A stretch of 64,000 nucleotides of DNA from Tildeniella nuda ZEHNDER 1965/U140 (lineage in GTDB: Bacteria; Cyanobacteriota; Cyanobacteriia; Leptolyngbyales; Leptolyngbyaceae), in contig JAHHIG010000005.1 in assembly GCA_019358895.1 (NCBI GenBank), positions 279,742 through 343,741 of the forward strand, in the 5' to 3' direction. Numbering within the stretch: position 1 is the stretch's first letter; the number at the start of each line of letters is the position of its first letter. Shown piece by piece: positions 16,686 through 25,542 of this stretch. Under the pieces are notes generated by a model. That model ran no database searches. It was not told where the DNA came from and was given only the letters and a program-made list of their open reading frames with translations. Made by a program: the position numbers and the translations under genes.

Positions 16686-19529
16686 CTAAAGTTTGCCAAG
16701 CCGATCGCGCAAGATCTCTGCTTGTTTTTCGGCTTCTGCCAGGGTTGCCCGTGCGCTTTCTACCACATCCGCAGGCGCTTTGTTGACGAAACCAGGATTA
16801 CTCAGCCGACCGGATAATGCCTGGATTTCTGCCTCAACCCGTTTGAGATCGCGTTCGATCTTGGTGCGTTGTGCCCCCAGATCCACAACCCCTGCCAGGG
16901 GAATCACGACCTGCACGGTGCCGACGACACCCGCGATCGCCTGAGTTGCATCCCGATCGACCTGAGCGGCATCGTTGATGGTCGTAATGGTCAGCGTTTC
17001 CACTTTCCCCAGATCTTTGATGTACGCCTGTCCCGCTGTGAGGATGTGCTGTTCGCGGTCGCTCTCGGTTTGGAGAATGGCAGTCACTTTCACCGCTGGC
17101 TTGATCTCGGCTTCAGCGCGTAGATTACGAATGGTACGAATCGTGCCGATGAGCAACTCAAACTGCTGTTCCAGTTCAGGATCGATCAAATTTGCGTCTG
17201 GTTCTGGATAGGGTTGCAGCGCCAGATAGCGATCGTCGCCTGCTTGCGTCAACGTGTGCCAGATTTCCTCAGTAATGTGCGGCGTGAAGGGATGCAGCAG
17301 CTTGAGAATACCCTCTAGAACGAAGACCAGCACCTGCTGAACCGTCTGTTTCGACTCGGCATCATCGCCCTGCAAGCGAGGCTTCACCAACTCGATATAC
17401 CAGTCGCAAAAGTCACCCCAGATGAATTCGTACAACCCTTTAGCGGCTTCTCCCAAACCGAAATTGTCGATCTGGTCGCGGGTTTGTTGGGTGACTTGAT
17501 GGAAGCGGGAGAGAATCCAGCGATCGGCGAGTTCGAGGGTGTGGGGTGTGGGGTGTGGGGTGTGAGGGGGTGAAGGATGAAGGATAAAGGATAAAGGATG
17601 AAAAGAGTCTTGATGACCGCCCCCTGCTTCCCCTGCCTCCCCTGCTTCCCCTGCCTCCCCTGCTCCCTCTGCTTCCCCACTCCCTATATTCATCAAAACG
17701 AACCGGGACGCATTCCACAGCTTGTTCGTAAAGTTGCGCGATGCCTCTACCGTCGGGGATTCGTCGGTTTTGCGGTTGTACTCCAGGCGAATGTCCTGCC
17801 CTGCGCCTGCCACCTCACGAATGAGGGTGTAGCGCAACGCATCGGTGCCGTATTTGTTGATTAGCAACAGTGGGTCGATGCCGTTGTTGGACGATTTGGA
17901 CATCTTTTTGTTGTTTTCGTCCCGCACCAGACCGTGGATGTAGACAGTCTGGAACGGCATTTTTCCGGTGAAGTGCCCCGCCATCATGGTCATGCGGGCA
18001 ACCCAGAAGAAGATGATGTCGAAACCTGTCACCAGAGTTGTGGTGGGATAATAGCGCTTGAAATCGTCTGAATTTTCTAGCCAACCCAACGTGGAGAAGG
18101 GCCACAGTCCCGATGAGAACCAGGTGTCGAGGACATCGGGATCTTGGACTAGCTGTACGTCCGCACCAAATTGGGCGATCGCTTTCTCTTTTGCTTCTGC
18201 CTCATTCCGCGCGACCACAAACGGCGTGTCGTCTGTAATTTCGCCGCCCGTTTCATTCACCGCATACCAGGCAGGAATTTGATGCCCCCACCAGAGTTGA
18301 CGCGAGATGCACCAGTCGCGCAGGCTGACGAGCCAATCGCGGTATACTTTCGTCCAGCGATCGGGCACGAAGGCAGGCGAATGCTGCTGATCCAGAAACT
18401 CTAGCGTCTGGTCTGCCATCGGTCGAATTTTGACGAACCACTGGGTTGAAAGCAACGGCTCGACGGGCACCTTACCGCGATCGCTGTAGGGCACCGTATG
18501 CTTGTAGTCCTCAATTTTGACCAGAAAACCTTCTGCGTCCAACTGCGCGACCACGTTCTTCCGCGCCACAAAGCGATCCTGTCCCTGGAACGCGCCTGCG
18601 TTCTCGTTCAAGCTTCCGTCTTTGTTCATAATGTTGATGAACGGCAGGTTGTGGCGCTTGCCCATCTCAAAGTCGTTGGGGTCGTGGGCAGGGGTGACTT
18701 TGACGCAGCCCGTCCCAAAGGTGGAATCCACATAGTCATCCGCAATGATGGGGATTTGCCGACCGACGAGGGGCAATGTCAGCGTTTTGCCCACGAAAGC
18801 CTTGTAGCGATGGTCGTTGGGATTCACCGCCACAGCCGTATCGCCCAGCATCGTCTCTGGTCGCGTGGTTACCACTTCTATATAGCCAGAGCCATCGGTC
18901 AGCGGATAGCGGAAGTGCCACAGGTGCCCATTCACTTCCTGGTTATCAACTTCCAGGTCAGACACGGCGGATTGAGTGGCAGGGCACCAGTTGACGAGGT
19001 ACTTCCCGCGATAGATTAGCGCTTCGTCATAGAGCTTGATGAATGCCTCCAGCACTGCTTCAGACAACCCTTCGTCCAGCGTGAAGCGTTCCCGCGACCA
19101 GTCTACCGAAAGACCCAAACGGCGCAGTTGACCGACGATCGTGCCGCCCGATTCTTCTTTCCACTCCCAGGCACGTTTCAGATATGCCTCTCGTCCCACA
19201 TCCTGACGCTTCTTCTTCTGAGCCTTGAGTTCCTTATCCAGAATGGTGCTGACGGCAATGCTGGCGTGGTCGGTTCCCGGTAGCCAGAGGGTGTTGCGTC
19301 CCAGCATCCGGTGATAGCGCACCAGCACATCAATCAAGGAATGCTCAAAGGCGTGCCCCATGTGCAAACTGCCCGTGACGTTGGGCGGCGGAATCACGAT
19401 GCAATAGGGTTCGCCGGGATGGTTAGGGTCAGCTTTGAAGACTTCATTCGCTTCCCATAATTGCTGCCACTTGGCTTCAGCGGTTGCAGGATCGTATTGG
19501 CTGGGCAGATTGGGGAGGCTGGTAGTCAT
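16686..19529 (-). CDS. valS: valyl-tRNA synthetase
   Basis: The 947-residue protein is full length. The class I HIGH motif is LHMGH ([17 protein letters not shown], about residues 45-61) and the KMSKS loop is [13 protein letters not shown]. Editing (CP1) domain, anticodon-binding domain and C-terminal coiled coil ([20 protein letters not shown]) are all present. An in-frame low-complexity insertion of about 53 residues (near 616-668) comes from a repeat tract at 17527-17690 and lies at the junction of catalytic and anticodon-binding domains. It charges tRNA-Val in the cytoplasm. Confidence 0.97.
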   Translation of the reverse strand: MTTSLPNLPSQYDPATAEAKWQQLWEANEVFKADPNHPGEPYCIVIPPPNVTGSLHMGHAFEHSLIDVLVRYHRMLGRNTLWLPGTDHASIAVSTILDKELKAQKKKRQDVGREAYLKRAWEWKEESGGTIVGQLRRLGLSVDWSRERFTLDEGLSEAVLEAFIKLYDEALIYRGKYLVNWCPATQSAVSDLEVDNQEVNGHLWHFRYPLTDGSGYIEVVTTRPETMLGDTAVAVNPNDHRYKAFVGKTLTLPLVGRQIPIIADDYVDSTFGTGCVKVTPAHDPNDFEMGKRHNLPFINIMNKDGSLNENAGAFQGQDRFVARKNVVAQLDAEGFLVKIEDYKHTVPYSDRGKVPVEPLLSTQWFVKIRPMADQTLEFLDQQHSPAFVPDRWTKVYRDWLVSLRDWCISRQLWWGHQIPAWYAVNETGGEITDDTPFVVARNEAEAKEKAIAQFGADVQLVQDPDVLDTWFSSGLWPFSTLGWLENSDDFKRYYPTTTLVTGFDIIFFWVARMTMMAGHFTGKMPFQTVYIHGLVRDENNKKMSKSSNNGIDPLLLINKYGTDALRYTLIREVAGAGQDIRLEYNRKTDESPTVEASRNFTNKLWNASRFVLMNIGSGEAEGAGEAGEAGEAGEAGGGHQDSFHPLSFILHPSPPHTPHPTPHTLELADRWILSRFHQVTQQTRDQIDNFGLGEAAKGLYEFIWGDFCDWYIELVKPRLQGDDAESKQTVQQVLVFVLEGILKLLHPFTPHITEEIWHTLTQAGDDRYLALQPYPEPDANLIDPELEQQFELLIGTIRTIRNLRAEAEIKPAVKVTAILQTESDREQHILTAGQAYIKDLGKVETLTITTINDAAQVDRDATQAIAGVVGTVQVVIPLAGVVDLGAQRTKIERDLKRVEAEIQALSGRLSNPGFVNKAPADVVESARATLAEAEKQAEILRDRLGKL
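17527..17690. repeat. short tandem-repeat tract inside valS
   Basis: On the plus strand it contains GTGTGGG repeats, GATAAAGGATGAAG repeats and CCCTGCCTCC/CCCTGCTTCC repeats. It is translated in the minus frame as [21 protein letters not shown] and [10 protein letters not shown]. The same kinds of tract occur outside genes elsewhere in the window. Confidence 0.85.
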
Positions 19530-19596
19530 GAGAGCGGCGACGGGTATCTAACTTTGATACATTCTGCCACGATGCGCGGTTGGGATGCGAATGGGA

Positions 19597-19974
19597 TGGG
19601 GCGATCGTACTCGAAATAGGAATAATGTTGTTTGAAGCAGGAACGATTCCTTTGGAAAGCTCTGCTTTTCTTGAATGCCGAAGGCTATACACATTTGAAA
19701 TAGGAACGATCGCATTTCAAACAGGAACGATCGTGCTCCAAGTTGGAACGATCGCGTTTCAAACAGGAACGATCGCATTTCAAACAGGAACGATCGCGTT
19801 TCAAACAGAAATGTTGCTGCTTGAACCAGGAACGATCTCATTTCAAACAGGAACGATCGTGCTCCAAGTTGGAACGATCGCGTTTCAAACAGGAACGATC
19901 CTACTCAGAACTGCAATGTTCTTGCTTTAAACAGGAACGATTGCACTCAGAATAGGAACGACCGTGCTTGGAGG
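19597..19974. repeat. 21-bp minisatellite between valS and the TPR gene
   Basis: Eighteen consecutive 21-bp units are in register, the last 13 (from 19702) clear and the first five degenerate. The common unit starts AGGAACGATCGCATTTCAAA; variants alternate in blocks (CATTTC, CGTTTC, GTGCTCCAAG). Because 21 is a multiple of three, frames stay open on both strands and would give heptapeptide repeats (GTIAFQT on plus). It lies in the shared 5' region of valS and the TPR gene. There are no spacers, so it is not a CRISPR. Confidence 0.9.
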
Positions 19975-20045
19975 GCGAATAGTGGATGTTGCAGGCTGGG
20001 CGATCGCAGTCTCATGAGTAACGATGCTATAGATCGCGTTCGTCT

Positions 20046-20073
20046 GTAGGGGCGTTCCATGAAACGTCCCCAC
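20046..20073. repeat. 28-bp near-palindrome, copy 2
   Basis: It runs GTAGGGGCGTT to AACGTCCCCAC-like arms around CCATGA. Related to 12843-12870 and 31174-31201. Confidence 0.5.
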
Positions 20074-20083
20074 AAACACATCA

Positions 20084-20148
20084 AGAAACCGGGTTTCTAT
20101 GCAGCAAATGCGGTTGAATCGTATACTTCAGCAAGAAACCCGGTTTCT
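20084..20148. repeat. paired palindromes AGAAACCSGGTTTCT, copy 1
   Basis: AGAAACCGGGTTTCT (20084-20098) and AGAAACCCGGTTTCT (20134-20148) are 50 bases apart start to start. The same pair recurs at 53102-53170 and 58377-58444. Its presence argues that the TPR gene starts after it, at 20161. Confidence 0.75.
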
Positions 20149-20160
20149 GGTGACGCGACG

Positions 20161-22047
20161 ATGAGTGACGACAACAAAACCAGCACCAGCCTGGGAGCCT
20201 TTCTGACCAAATTCACCGCTCCCGTTGCGGGTATCGTTGCCTTCATCACCAGCCTCAACGGCTTCCTCAAGCTCTTCGCCGAGAAAGATGCGGGACTCAT
20301 CACCATCCTCTCCCTCGTCGTCGGTATTTTGGTGCTGTTCGGCATTTGCCTCTACTACGCCCGCTTCTGGAAGCCGGAAACCGACGATAAAAGTCCCTCT
20401 GCCTTTGCACCCACGCTGACTGATGAGCAAGTGAAAGCGCAGGCAACCAAAGAAACCAGACGCAAACGAGTGCGTCGCGCTGCTGTTGCAGGTTTGGTAC
20501 TCGTCCCGGTGCTGACCCTTGCAGGCATTGGTGGCTGGCAGTACGTCCAAACCCTGCCCACGAAGGACGTAATCATTCTGGTCGCAGACTTTGAAGGTCC
20601 CGACCCGCAAAGCTACCGCGTGACCGAGACCATTCGGAAGAATTTGGAGAACGCCATCGAGCCATACCCCGATACGAAAGTAAAGCTGCTGGGGAAGGTC
20701 ATTAAAGACACGCCGGATCAGAGTGGACGCGAGATTGCCCGTGAGGAAGGAAAACAACGCAAAGCTGCCATCGTCATCTGGGGCTGGTACGGCAAAACCA
20801 AAGACACAGTGCCCATCAGCGTCAACTTTGAAATCCTGAAGCCGCCAGACTATTTGCCTGAACTGGGTAAAGAAATGAAAGGGCAAGTCCGAACAGCCGC
20901 CATTGCCGAACTGGAAAGCTTCAAAGTGCAAACCCGACTCTCGAATCAAATGGCATATTTGACACTGATGACGCTCGGTATGTCTCGCTATGCAGCAAAA
21001 GATTGGGATGGAACAATCGATCGTCTGAGTAATGCACTTGAGCAGATCAAAGACGACCGCTTTAATTTTGGTCAAGTTACTGTCTACTTCACTCGTGCCT
21101 ATTCCTACAACCAGAAAAGAGATCAAAACAAAGCCATTGCTGACTACACCCAAGTTCTTAAATTCATACCTGATTTAGCTGAAGCCTACAACAATCGGAG
21201 CATTGCTTATACCCATAAAAAGGACTACGACAAGGGAATCGCTGATTGCACTCAAGCTATTAAACTCAAACCTGACTTCGCTGATGCTTACTACAATCGA
21301 GGCAATGCTTATACTGCCAAAGAAGACTATGGGAAAGCCATTGCTGATTATACTCAGGCTCTCAAACTTAAATCTGACTATGCTGATGCTTACTACAATC
21401 GTGGGTTAAATTATCGATACAAAGGCGATTATGACCGAGCTATTGCTGACTATACTCAAGCTCTCAAGCTCAACCCCAACGCAACCGATGCCTACAACAA
21501 TCGGGGCAATGCTTACGACGATAAAGGCGACTATGATCAAGCAATAGCTGATTTAAATCAAGTTCTTAAACTTGAACCTGATGATGCTCTTGCCTATAGC
21601 AATCGAGGAAATACTTACAGTCATAAAGGCGACTACGAGCGCGCCATCATTGATTTCAATCAAGCTATTAAACTCAAACCCGACTTCGCTAAAGCTTACA
21701 TCAAGCGGGGTGTTACCTACAGAAACAAGGGTGATCATAACCAAGCGATAGCTGATTTCACTCAAGCCCTTAAGCTCAAACCTGATAATGCTGACGCTAC
21801 GGATGCTTATTACCTTCGAGGATATGCTCACAGCGATAAACAGGACTACGACAAAGCCATTGCTGACTTTACCCAAGCCCTCAAGCTCAAGCCTGACTAT
21901 GCTAAGGCTAACCTGTGGCGAGGCGTGATTTACAGTCAACGGGGCGAGAAGCAGAAAGCAATGGATGACCTGAATGCAGCGCTCAAGGGATTGGATGATC
22001 TAAAGCTTAAGCAGCGGGCTGAGGAGGAGTTGAGGAAGGTGAAATAG
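20161..22047 (+). CDS. membrane-anchored TPR-repeat protein
   Basis: The 628-residue protein starts MSDDNKTSTSLGAFL. Three hydrophobic segments lie in the first 150 residues (FTAPVAGIVAFITSL, LITILSLVVGILVLFGICLY, AAVAGLVLVPVLTLAGIGGW). Then comes a domain of about 110 residues (VIILVADFEGPDPQSYRVTE ... VIWGWYGKTKD) that I recognise only as recurring with TPRs in cyanobacteria, and about ten TPRs of 34 residues (AYYNRGNAYTAKEDYGKAIA type). A longer frame from 20059 would include repeats. The 3' end (last 160 bp) is duplicated at 24624-24785. Confidence 0.85.
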   Translation: MSDDNKTSTSLGAFLTKFTAPVAGIVAFITSLNGFLKLFAEKDAGLITILSLVVGILVLFGICLYYARFWKPETDDKSPSAFAPTLTDEQVKAQATKETRRKRVRRAAVAGLVLVPVLTLAGIGGWQYVQTLPTKDVIILVADFEGPDPQSYRVTETIRKNLENAIEPYPDTKVKLLGKVIKDTPDQSGREIAREEGKQRKAAIVIWGWYGKTKDTVPISVNFEILKPPDYLPELGKEMKGQVRTAAIAELESFKVQTRLSNQMAYLTLMTLGMSRYAAKDWDGTIDRLSNALEQIKDDRFNFGQVTVYFTRAYSYNQKRDQNKAIADYTQVLKFIPDLAEAYNNRSIAYTHKKDYDKGIADCTQAIKLKPDFADAYYNRGNAYTAKEDYGKAIADYTQALKLKSDYADAYYNRGLNYRYKGDYDRAIADYTQALKLNPNATDAYNNRGNAYDDKGDYDQAIADLNQVLKLEPDDALAYSNRGNTYSHKGDYERAIIDFNQAIKLKPDFAKAYIKRGVTYRNKGDHNQAIADFTQALKLKPDNADATDAYYLRGYAHSDKQDYDKAIADFTQALKLKPDYAKANLWRGVIYSQRGEKQKAMDDLNAALKGLDDLKLKQRAEEELRKVK

Positions 22048-22125
22048 GGAGTAGGGAGTAGAGTGTGGGGAGTAGAGTGTGGGGAAGGTGAAAGATGGGG
22101 CAATAATGAGATAGAACGTGAAGCA

Positions 22126-22431
22126 ATGTCACCGATGAACCCTACAACCACAAACGTCTTGACGCTCGAAGAAGTCGCCGCTTATTTGAGATTGCCGACT
22201 GAAACGGTTCTGCATCAGGCAGATCAAGGCAAACTTCCAGGGCGCAAAATTGAAGATACCTGGCGCTTTCTGCAAGCTGCGATCGACGACTGGCTGCGAT
22301 CGCAAAACAACCGCACTATCTTGCTTCAACAAGCAGGAGCCTTGTCTGATGATGCATCACTGGCAGAGCTGAGAACCTCGATTTATCAGGCGCGGGAACG
22401 GGCAGAAGCTAATCCAGGCTCGGATACCTGA
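22126..22431 (+). CDS. antitoxin with excisionase-like HTH (VapB-type)
   Basis: The protein of about 101 residues has a MerR/excisionase-like helix-turn-helix (LTLEEVAAYLRLPTETVLHQ, WRFLQAAIDDWLRS) and a C-terminal tail (LRTSIYQARERAEANPGSDT) that probably wraps the toxin. Its stop overlaps the start of the PIN toxin gene by one base (TGATG), a standard toxin-antitoxin arrangement. Starts at 22126 and 22135 are both possible. Confidence 0.85.
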   Translation: MSPMNPTTTNVLTLEEVAAYLRLPTETVLHQADQGKLPGRKIEDTWRFLQAAIDDWLRSQNNRTILLQQAGALSDDASLAELRTSIYQARERAEANPGSDT

Positions 22432-22850
22432 TGCACTTACTCGACACTGACACGCTCACCTATCTTCATGCGGGACAGCCAAACGTCATCAAACGATTAA
22501 ACGATCTAGAAGACCCTGATGTTGGAATCACAATCATCACAAAAATTGAAGTTCTGCGTGGTCGTATGGATTACGTGCTGAAGGCAGAAACAGGAACACG
22601 TTTGCTACGAGCACAAGAGCTTTTGGCGCGCACTGAAGCCTTGCTTGTCCAGATTCTTACTCTTCCTTTAGACTTGAAAGCAGCAGAACAGTTTGAGTCC
22701 TTGCAATTGGTCGGCAATCTTCGCAAGATTGGACGAGCAGACCTGTTAATTGCGAGTATCGCTCTGGCAAACCAGGCAGTTCTGGTGACTCGTAATACTC
22801 GACACTTTAAACAAATCCCAAATCTTCGAGTTGTGAACTGGGTAGACTGA
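22431..22850 (+). CDS. PIN-domain toxin (VapC-type)
   Basis: This 139-residue PIN protein has acidic residues in HLLDTDTLTYLH, ITKIEVLRG and IGRADLLIASIAL, and a final Asp region NTRHFKQIPNLRVVNW. It is predicted to be a Mg2+-dependent RNase inhibited by the preceding gene product. No frameshift or stop is seen, so this module appears intact. Confidence 0.88.
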   Translation: MHLLDTDTLTYLHAGQPNVIKRLNDLEDPDVGITIITKIEVLRGRMDYVLKAETGTRLLRAQELLARTEALLVQILTLPLDLKAAEQFESLQLVGNLRKIGRADLLIASIALANQAVLVTRNTRHFKQIPNLRVVNWVD

Positions 22851-22859
22851 ATACACTGG

Positions 22860-22954
22860 AGTGATTCCCACGTCCTCAACGAATGCATTGAGTGGCTTTT
22901 CGTCCAGCGTGTTGATGGCTCGATCGCGTGAGTATCCGCAACAACGTCGGTCAT
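22860..22954 (-). pseudogene. VapC-type toxin remnant
   Basis: An ATG at 22954 overlaps the stop of the antitoxin gene 22954-23181 (TAATG) and encodes MTDVVADTHAIE, the usual first strand and Asp of a PIN toxin. After that the frame gives no PIN motifs, while another frame gives INTLDEKPLNAFVEDVG. The toxin is truncated and overlaps the 3' end of the convergent intact vapC. Confidence 0.6.
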
Positions 22955-23181
22955 TAAAGATCCTCTCGCGGAAAGGTTGCCCACATCTCGCGCCGTGTTC
23001 CAGCAATCTCTGCCTCTGTCACATCGGTCTTTAGCTCAGCGCACACTCCTCGTAAACTACGGCGTGGACGTTTAGGTGCGCTCTGATGCTGCAAAAACTC
23101 AACAAAGTCGAGCACTTGATGCTGTTTGTCCAGTGGAAGCGATCGCCAGCGATCGAGCAATAGGTCTTCAGTTGTCATCAT
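22954..23181 (-). CDS. antitoxin of DUF2281-like family
   Basis: The 75-residue protein (MTTEDLLLDRWRSLPLDKQH, VLDFVEFLQHQS, then a basic stretch PKRPRRSLRG) is typical of small cyanobacterial antitoxins paired with PIN toxins. GGAGAG precedes the second ATG (23178). The cognate toxin downstream is decayed, so this antitoxin may now be solitary. Confidence 0.75.
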   Translation of the reverse strand: MMTTEDLLLDRWRSLPLDKQHQVLDFVEFLQHQSAPKRPRRSLRGVCAELKTDVTEAEIAGTRREMWATFPREDL

Positions 23182-23207
23182 CTCTCCGGCTCACTCGAAA
23201 TGACTCT

Positions 23208-23507
23208 CTATTTTTTATGATAGAGTCCAGACCTCAATACATCGATAAAGACTGGCTTAGCGTCCTCAGTCATCATACATATCCTCACGCCTTGAAGAAA
23301 GGTTTCAGACCAGACACCAACATCATGCACAGGAAAATCAAACGGTGGGCGTTTCTCAAGTGTGACGGGTTGTTCATCAAGTACCAGCACCAGCTTGTGG
23401 TTCCCTGGTGGGACGGTCGCTGGCAGTTGAATCGCCACCTTGCCCTTTGGCGTTACCGTCGCGATTCTCCTTCGGAGACATTTCATGAACGCCTCGATCG
23501 TCATCAC
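23208..23507 (-). pseudogene. frameshifted antitoxin fused to a decayed toxin start
   Basis: The frame encodes an antitoxin of a common type (ATVTPKGKVAIQLPATVPPG, LDEQPVTLEKRPPFDFPV, WSETF). After WSETF the expected end SSRREDMYDD and its TGA are present but in another frame: one base is missing near TTTCTTC (about 23295). The frame then runs into MTEDAKPVFID, the start of a PIN toxin, and stops after 13 more residues. Both partners are therefore broken. Confidence 0.75.
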
Positions 23508-23567
23508 AACCGTTCTCTCAACACATGAGCGGATCTTAGGTTTAATCTAGCAGGAGAGAGAGGCTCA

Positions 23568-23810
23568 ATGAGTCATACCAAAATGAATTACTTTGAGGCA
23601 GAAGACGTGCTGCATGTCACGCTTTCGGATGAACCGGAAGTAAACAGTGTCGAGATTAGCCCAAACATTACGGCTGAACTCAACGATGCCGGAGAACTAA
23701 TTGGTATCGAAATTCTCCATGCCAGCGCCTTTATCCGCGATGTCATTTTAGAATCAACGCAGGGAAAATTGTTGAATCTAGCCACTCCTGGAGCAATCTC
23801 AACACAGTGA
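23568..23810 (+). CDS. DUF2283-family protein
   Basis: The 80-residue protein (MNYFEAEDVLHVTLSDEPEV, SVEISPNITAELNDAGELIG, IEILHASAFI) is a typical DUF2283 member. These are often next to toxin-like or DUF4258 partners and are suspected antitoxins. GGAGAGAGA lies upstream of the ATG. No partner is seen on the plus strand downstream, where only antisense remnants occur. Confidence 0.85.
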   Translation: MSHTKMNYFEAEDVLHVTLSDEPEVNSVEISPNITAELNDAGELIGIEILHASAFIRDVILESTQGKLLNLATPGAISTQ

Positions 23811-23905
23811 GTTGAGGGCATCAGAAAATTTTCAAGCGCAACCCGATCGCTCCAGTCATCAGCCACACTAATCAGAGAAAACCAGTAAAACGTATCGACA
23901 AACAC
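23811..23905 (-). pseudogene. PIN toxin N-terminal remnant
   Basis: A GTG at 23905, six bases after the stop of the antitoxin 23911-24090, opens VFVDTFYWFSLISVADDWSD. This is a PIN toxin first strand with catalytic Asp. The frame then runs antisense into the DUF2283 gene with no further PIN motifs, so only about 25 residues of toxin survive. Confidence 0.65.
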
Positions 23906-23910
23906 GGTTC

Positions 23911-24090
23911 TTATGGTTCAGCTTTCGGTATGCCATAAACGTAGTGATCGTGATTGACGGCCCCATCAGTTGGTAACTGTTGTAGATCTTCTGCTGACAA
24001 GTTCTGCCGAATTTCTCTTGCGACTTGCCAAATCAGTTTGTGGGGTGGCTTTGGCTCGTCTTTGTAGCCTAGAGAATCTTGAGATTTCAT
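23911..24090 (-). CDS. small antitoxin-like protein
   Basis: This 59-residue frame runs from ATG at 24090 to TAA at 23911. It encodes LIWQVAREIRQNLSAEDLQQ, then LPTDGAVNHDHYVYGIPKAE. The ending N-x-D-H-Y-x-Y-G is a pattern I know from short cyanobacterial antitoxins paired with PIN toxins. The downstream toxin is reduced to a remnant. Confidence 0.7.
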   Translation of the reverse strand: MKSQDSLGYKDEPKPPHKLIWQVAREIRQNLSAEDLQQLPTDGAVNHDHYVYGIPKAEP

Positions 24091-24109
24091 GATTACAGAA
24101 GCAAATACT

Positions 24110-24205
24110 GGGGAAACCTATTCTGATTATGCGCTAATGACCAAACGTGCGTCAGAAGTCTACAGCAGGCAAGGGAAAGTTTTCATCAGTGTGGAGTCTT
24201 GCCAC
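24110..24205 (-). pseudogene. DUF5615 toxin remnant
   Basis: A GTG at 24205, four bases after the DUF433 stop, opens VARLHTDENFPLPAVDF, then a stop, RTFGH, and another stop. D-E-N-F-P-L-P is the hallmark start of the DUF5615 (Mut7-C-like) toxins that accompany DUF433 antitoxins. Two in-frame stops within 25 codons and no recognisable continuation show it is dead. Confidence 0.7.
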
Positions 24206-24208
24206 AGC

Positions 24209-24559
24209 TCAAATTGCTTCGCTTTCCTGCATCGCGTCATCATTTTCTCTAATTGCCTGCTCAATTTCATCTGGATGGGCATCAGCATACGCCCAAACAT
24301 TGACCAGATCAGCCGCTGTCAAGCTTGGATATGCTTCAAATAAGTTGGCATCGGTTGCCCCTTGCTGGCGCAAGCTAACAAACAGCCAAACGGGAAGGCG
24401 CGTATTGGCAATACAGGCATCACCACCCATAACACCAGGCGTTTTAGAGATACCGGGCGATCGATGGCTCCATGTTTTCGTCAGGATTTGAATCGCTTCG
24501 GCTTTTTCGATCGCACTCAGCGCCAGCATCCTTTCTTCCAGCTCTTGGTACGTCATCAC
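24209..24559 (-). CDS. DUF433 antitoxin
   Basis: The 116-residue protein has the DUF433 core (GVMGGDACIANTRLPVWLFV, SLRQQGATDANLFEAYPSLT, DLVNVWAYADAHPDEI) preceded by an N-terminal helix. DUF433 proteins are antitoxins with an HTH-like fold for DUF5615 toxins. The partner immediately downstream is a pseudogene, so this one is orphaned. The frame itself appears intact. Confidence 0.88.
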   Translation of the reverse strand: MMTYQELEERMLALSAIEKAEAIQILTKTWSHRSPGISKTPGVMGGDACIANTRLPVWLFVSLRQQGATDANLFEAYPSLTAADLVNVWAYADAHPDEIEQAIRENDDAMQESEAI

Positions 24560-24623
24560 TGTCTTTACTGAATAAGTCTATCTCTCATTGGGTTTTATAC
24601 TGTTCTACCCAACCTATATTCTA

Positions 24624-24785
24624 CTCAAACCTGACTATGCAGAATCTCACTTGTGGCGCGGCGTGATTTACAGTCAACGGGGCGAGAAGCAGAAGGCAAT
24701 GGCTGACCTGAACGCAGCGCTCAAAGGGTTGGATGACCCGAAGCTCAAGCAGCGGGCTGAGGAGGAGTTGAGGAAGCTGAAATAG
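24624..24785 (+). pseudogene. duplicated 3' end of the TPR gene
   Basis: The frame LLKPDYAESHLWRGVIYSQR then GEKQKAMADLNAALKGLDD to the stop is nearly identical to the last 53 residues of the TPR protein (21886-22047). Only a fraction of a TPR gene is present. Short G-rich repeats and then a toxin-antitoxin pair follow both copies. This marks a segmental duplication boundary. Confidence 0.85.
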
Positions 24786-24842
24786 GGTGTGGGGTGTAGG
24801 GTGTAAGGAGTAAAATGAGTTTACATCCGTTGGAGCATCGGT

Positions 24843-25070
24843 ATGATTCCCGTAGAATTTCAAGCAACGATTGAGAATGGGGTGATTATCGTTCCTGAAG
24901 CATACAAGCAAGACTTGAGCGAGGGCAGCAGCGTCAAAGTTACAGTGATGAAGCAGCCCAAGAAACGAATTTCAGAAACCGAAGTGCTTGCAGAACTCAT
25001 GCGTCATCCCATTTCAGTACCGGGTGTACGCTCAATGACCCGTGAGGAAATGCACGATCGGCATGTATGA
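24843..25070 (+). CDS. VapB-type antitoxin
   Basis: The 75-residue protein starts MIPVEFQATIENGVIIVPEA, an AbrB-like swapped-hairpin start, followed by a helical toxin-binding tail (SETEVLAELMRHPISVPGVR). It overlaps the PIN gene by four bases (ATGA). This is an intact module. Confidence 0.85.
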   Translation: MIPVEFQATIENGVIIVPEAYKQDLSEGSSVKVTVMKQPKKRISETEVLAELMRHPISVPGVRSMTREEMHDRHV

Positions 25071-25498
25071 CTGAATCGCCTTGCTTTGTTGACTCAAATG
25101 TTTGGCTCTACAGTCTCATGGCTGACCCAAAAGCGGCTGAGTTAGAGAATGTTAGGAAATATGCTCTAGCATTTCAACTGATTGGCTCAGTCGGTTTGAT
25201 TGTCAGTACTCAAGTGATCAATGAAGTTTGCTCGGTCTTATTAAGAAAGGCTGCATTTACTGAAGCTCAGATCAAGCAAACAGTTCAAGATTTTTATGAC
25301 AGTTGCTTTGTCGTTGAACTGAACGCAGAGATCCTGCTCAATGCATCTAATTTACGGATTCGCTACGGTTTTTCGTTTTGGGATGGCTTGATTGTTGCCA
25401 GCGCGTTGTCTGCCAATGCAGAGATTCTTTACTCGGAAGATATGCAAGATGGGTTAGTGGTTGATCAGCGGCTGACGATCGTGAATCCCTTCAAGTAA
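25067..25498 (+). CDS. PIN-domain toxin (VapC-type)
   Basis: The 143-residue PIN protein has CFVDSNVWLYSLM (catalytic Asp), VINEVCSVLLRKA (Glu), FSFWDGLIVASAL (Asp) and a final ILYSEDMQDGL. It is translationally coupled to its antitoxin by ATGA overlap. It is convergent with sbcD. Confidence 0.9.
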   Translation: MTESPCFVDSNVWLYSLMADPKAAELENVRKYALAFQLIGSVGLIVSTQVINEVCSVLLRKAAFTEAQIKQTVQDFYDSCFVVELNAEILLNASNLRIRYGFSFWDGLIVASALSANAEILYSEDMQDGLVVDQRLTIVNPFK

Positions 25499-25542
25499 AG
25501 CGCTGGTTGGAAGTAGGAGGCGGGCGATTGTTCTATTCAAAT

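Noticed and set aside
18498..19019. 173-codon frame on the plus strand inside valS
   Set aside because: Antisense shadow of a highly conserved gene.
19597..19974. Array of short repeats as a possible CRISPR
   Set aside because: Units are contiguous 21-bp copies with no unique spacers of constant length; there are no cas genes in the window.
20128..21153. 341-codon frame on the minus strand opposite the TPR gene
   Set aside because: It is antisense to a clearly coding TPR protein and resembles no family.
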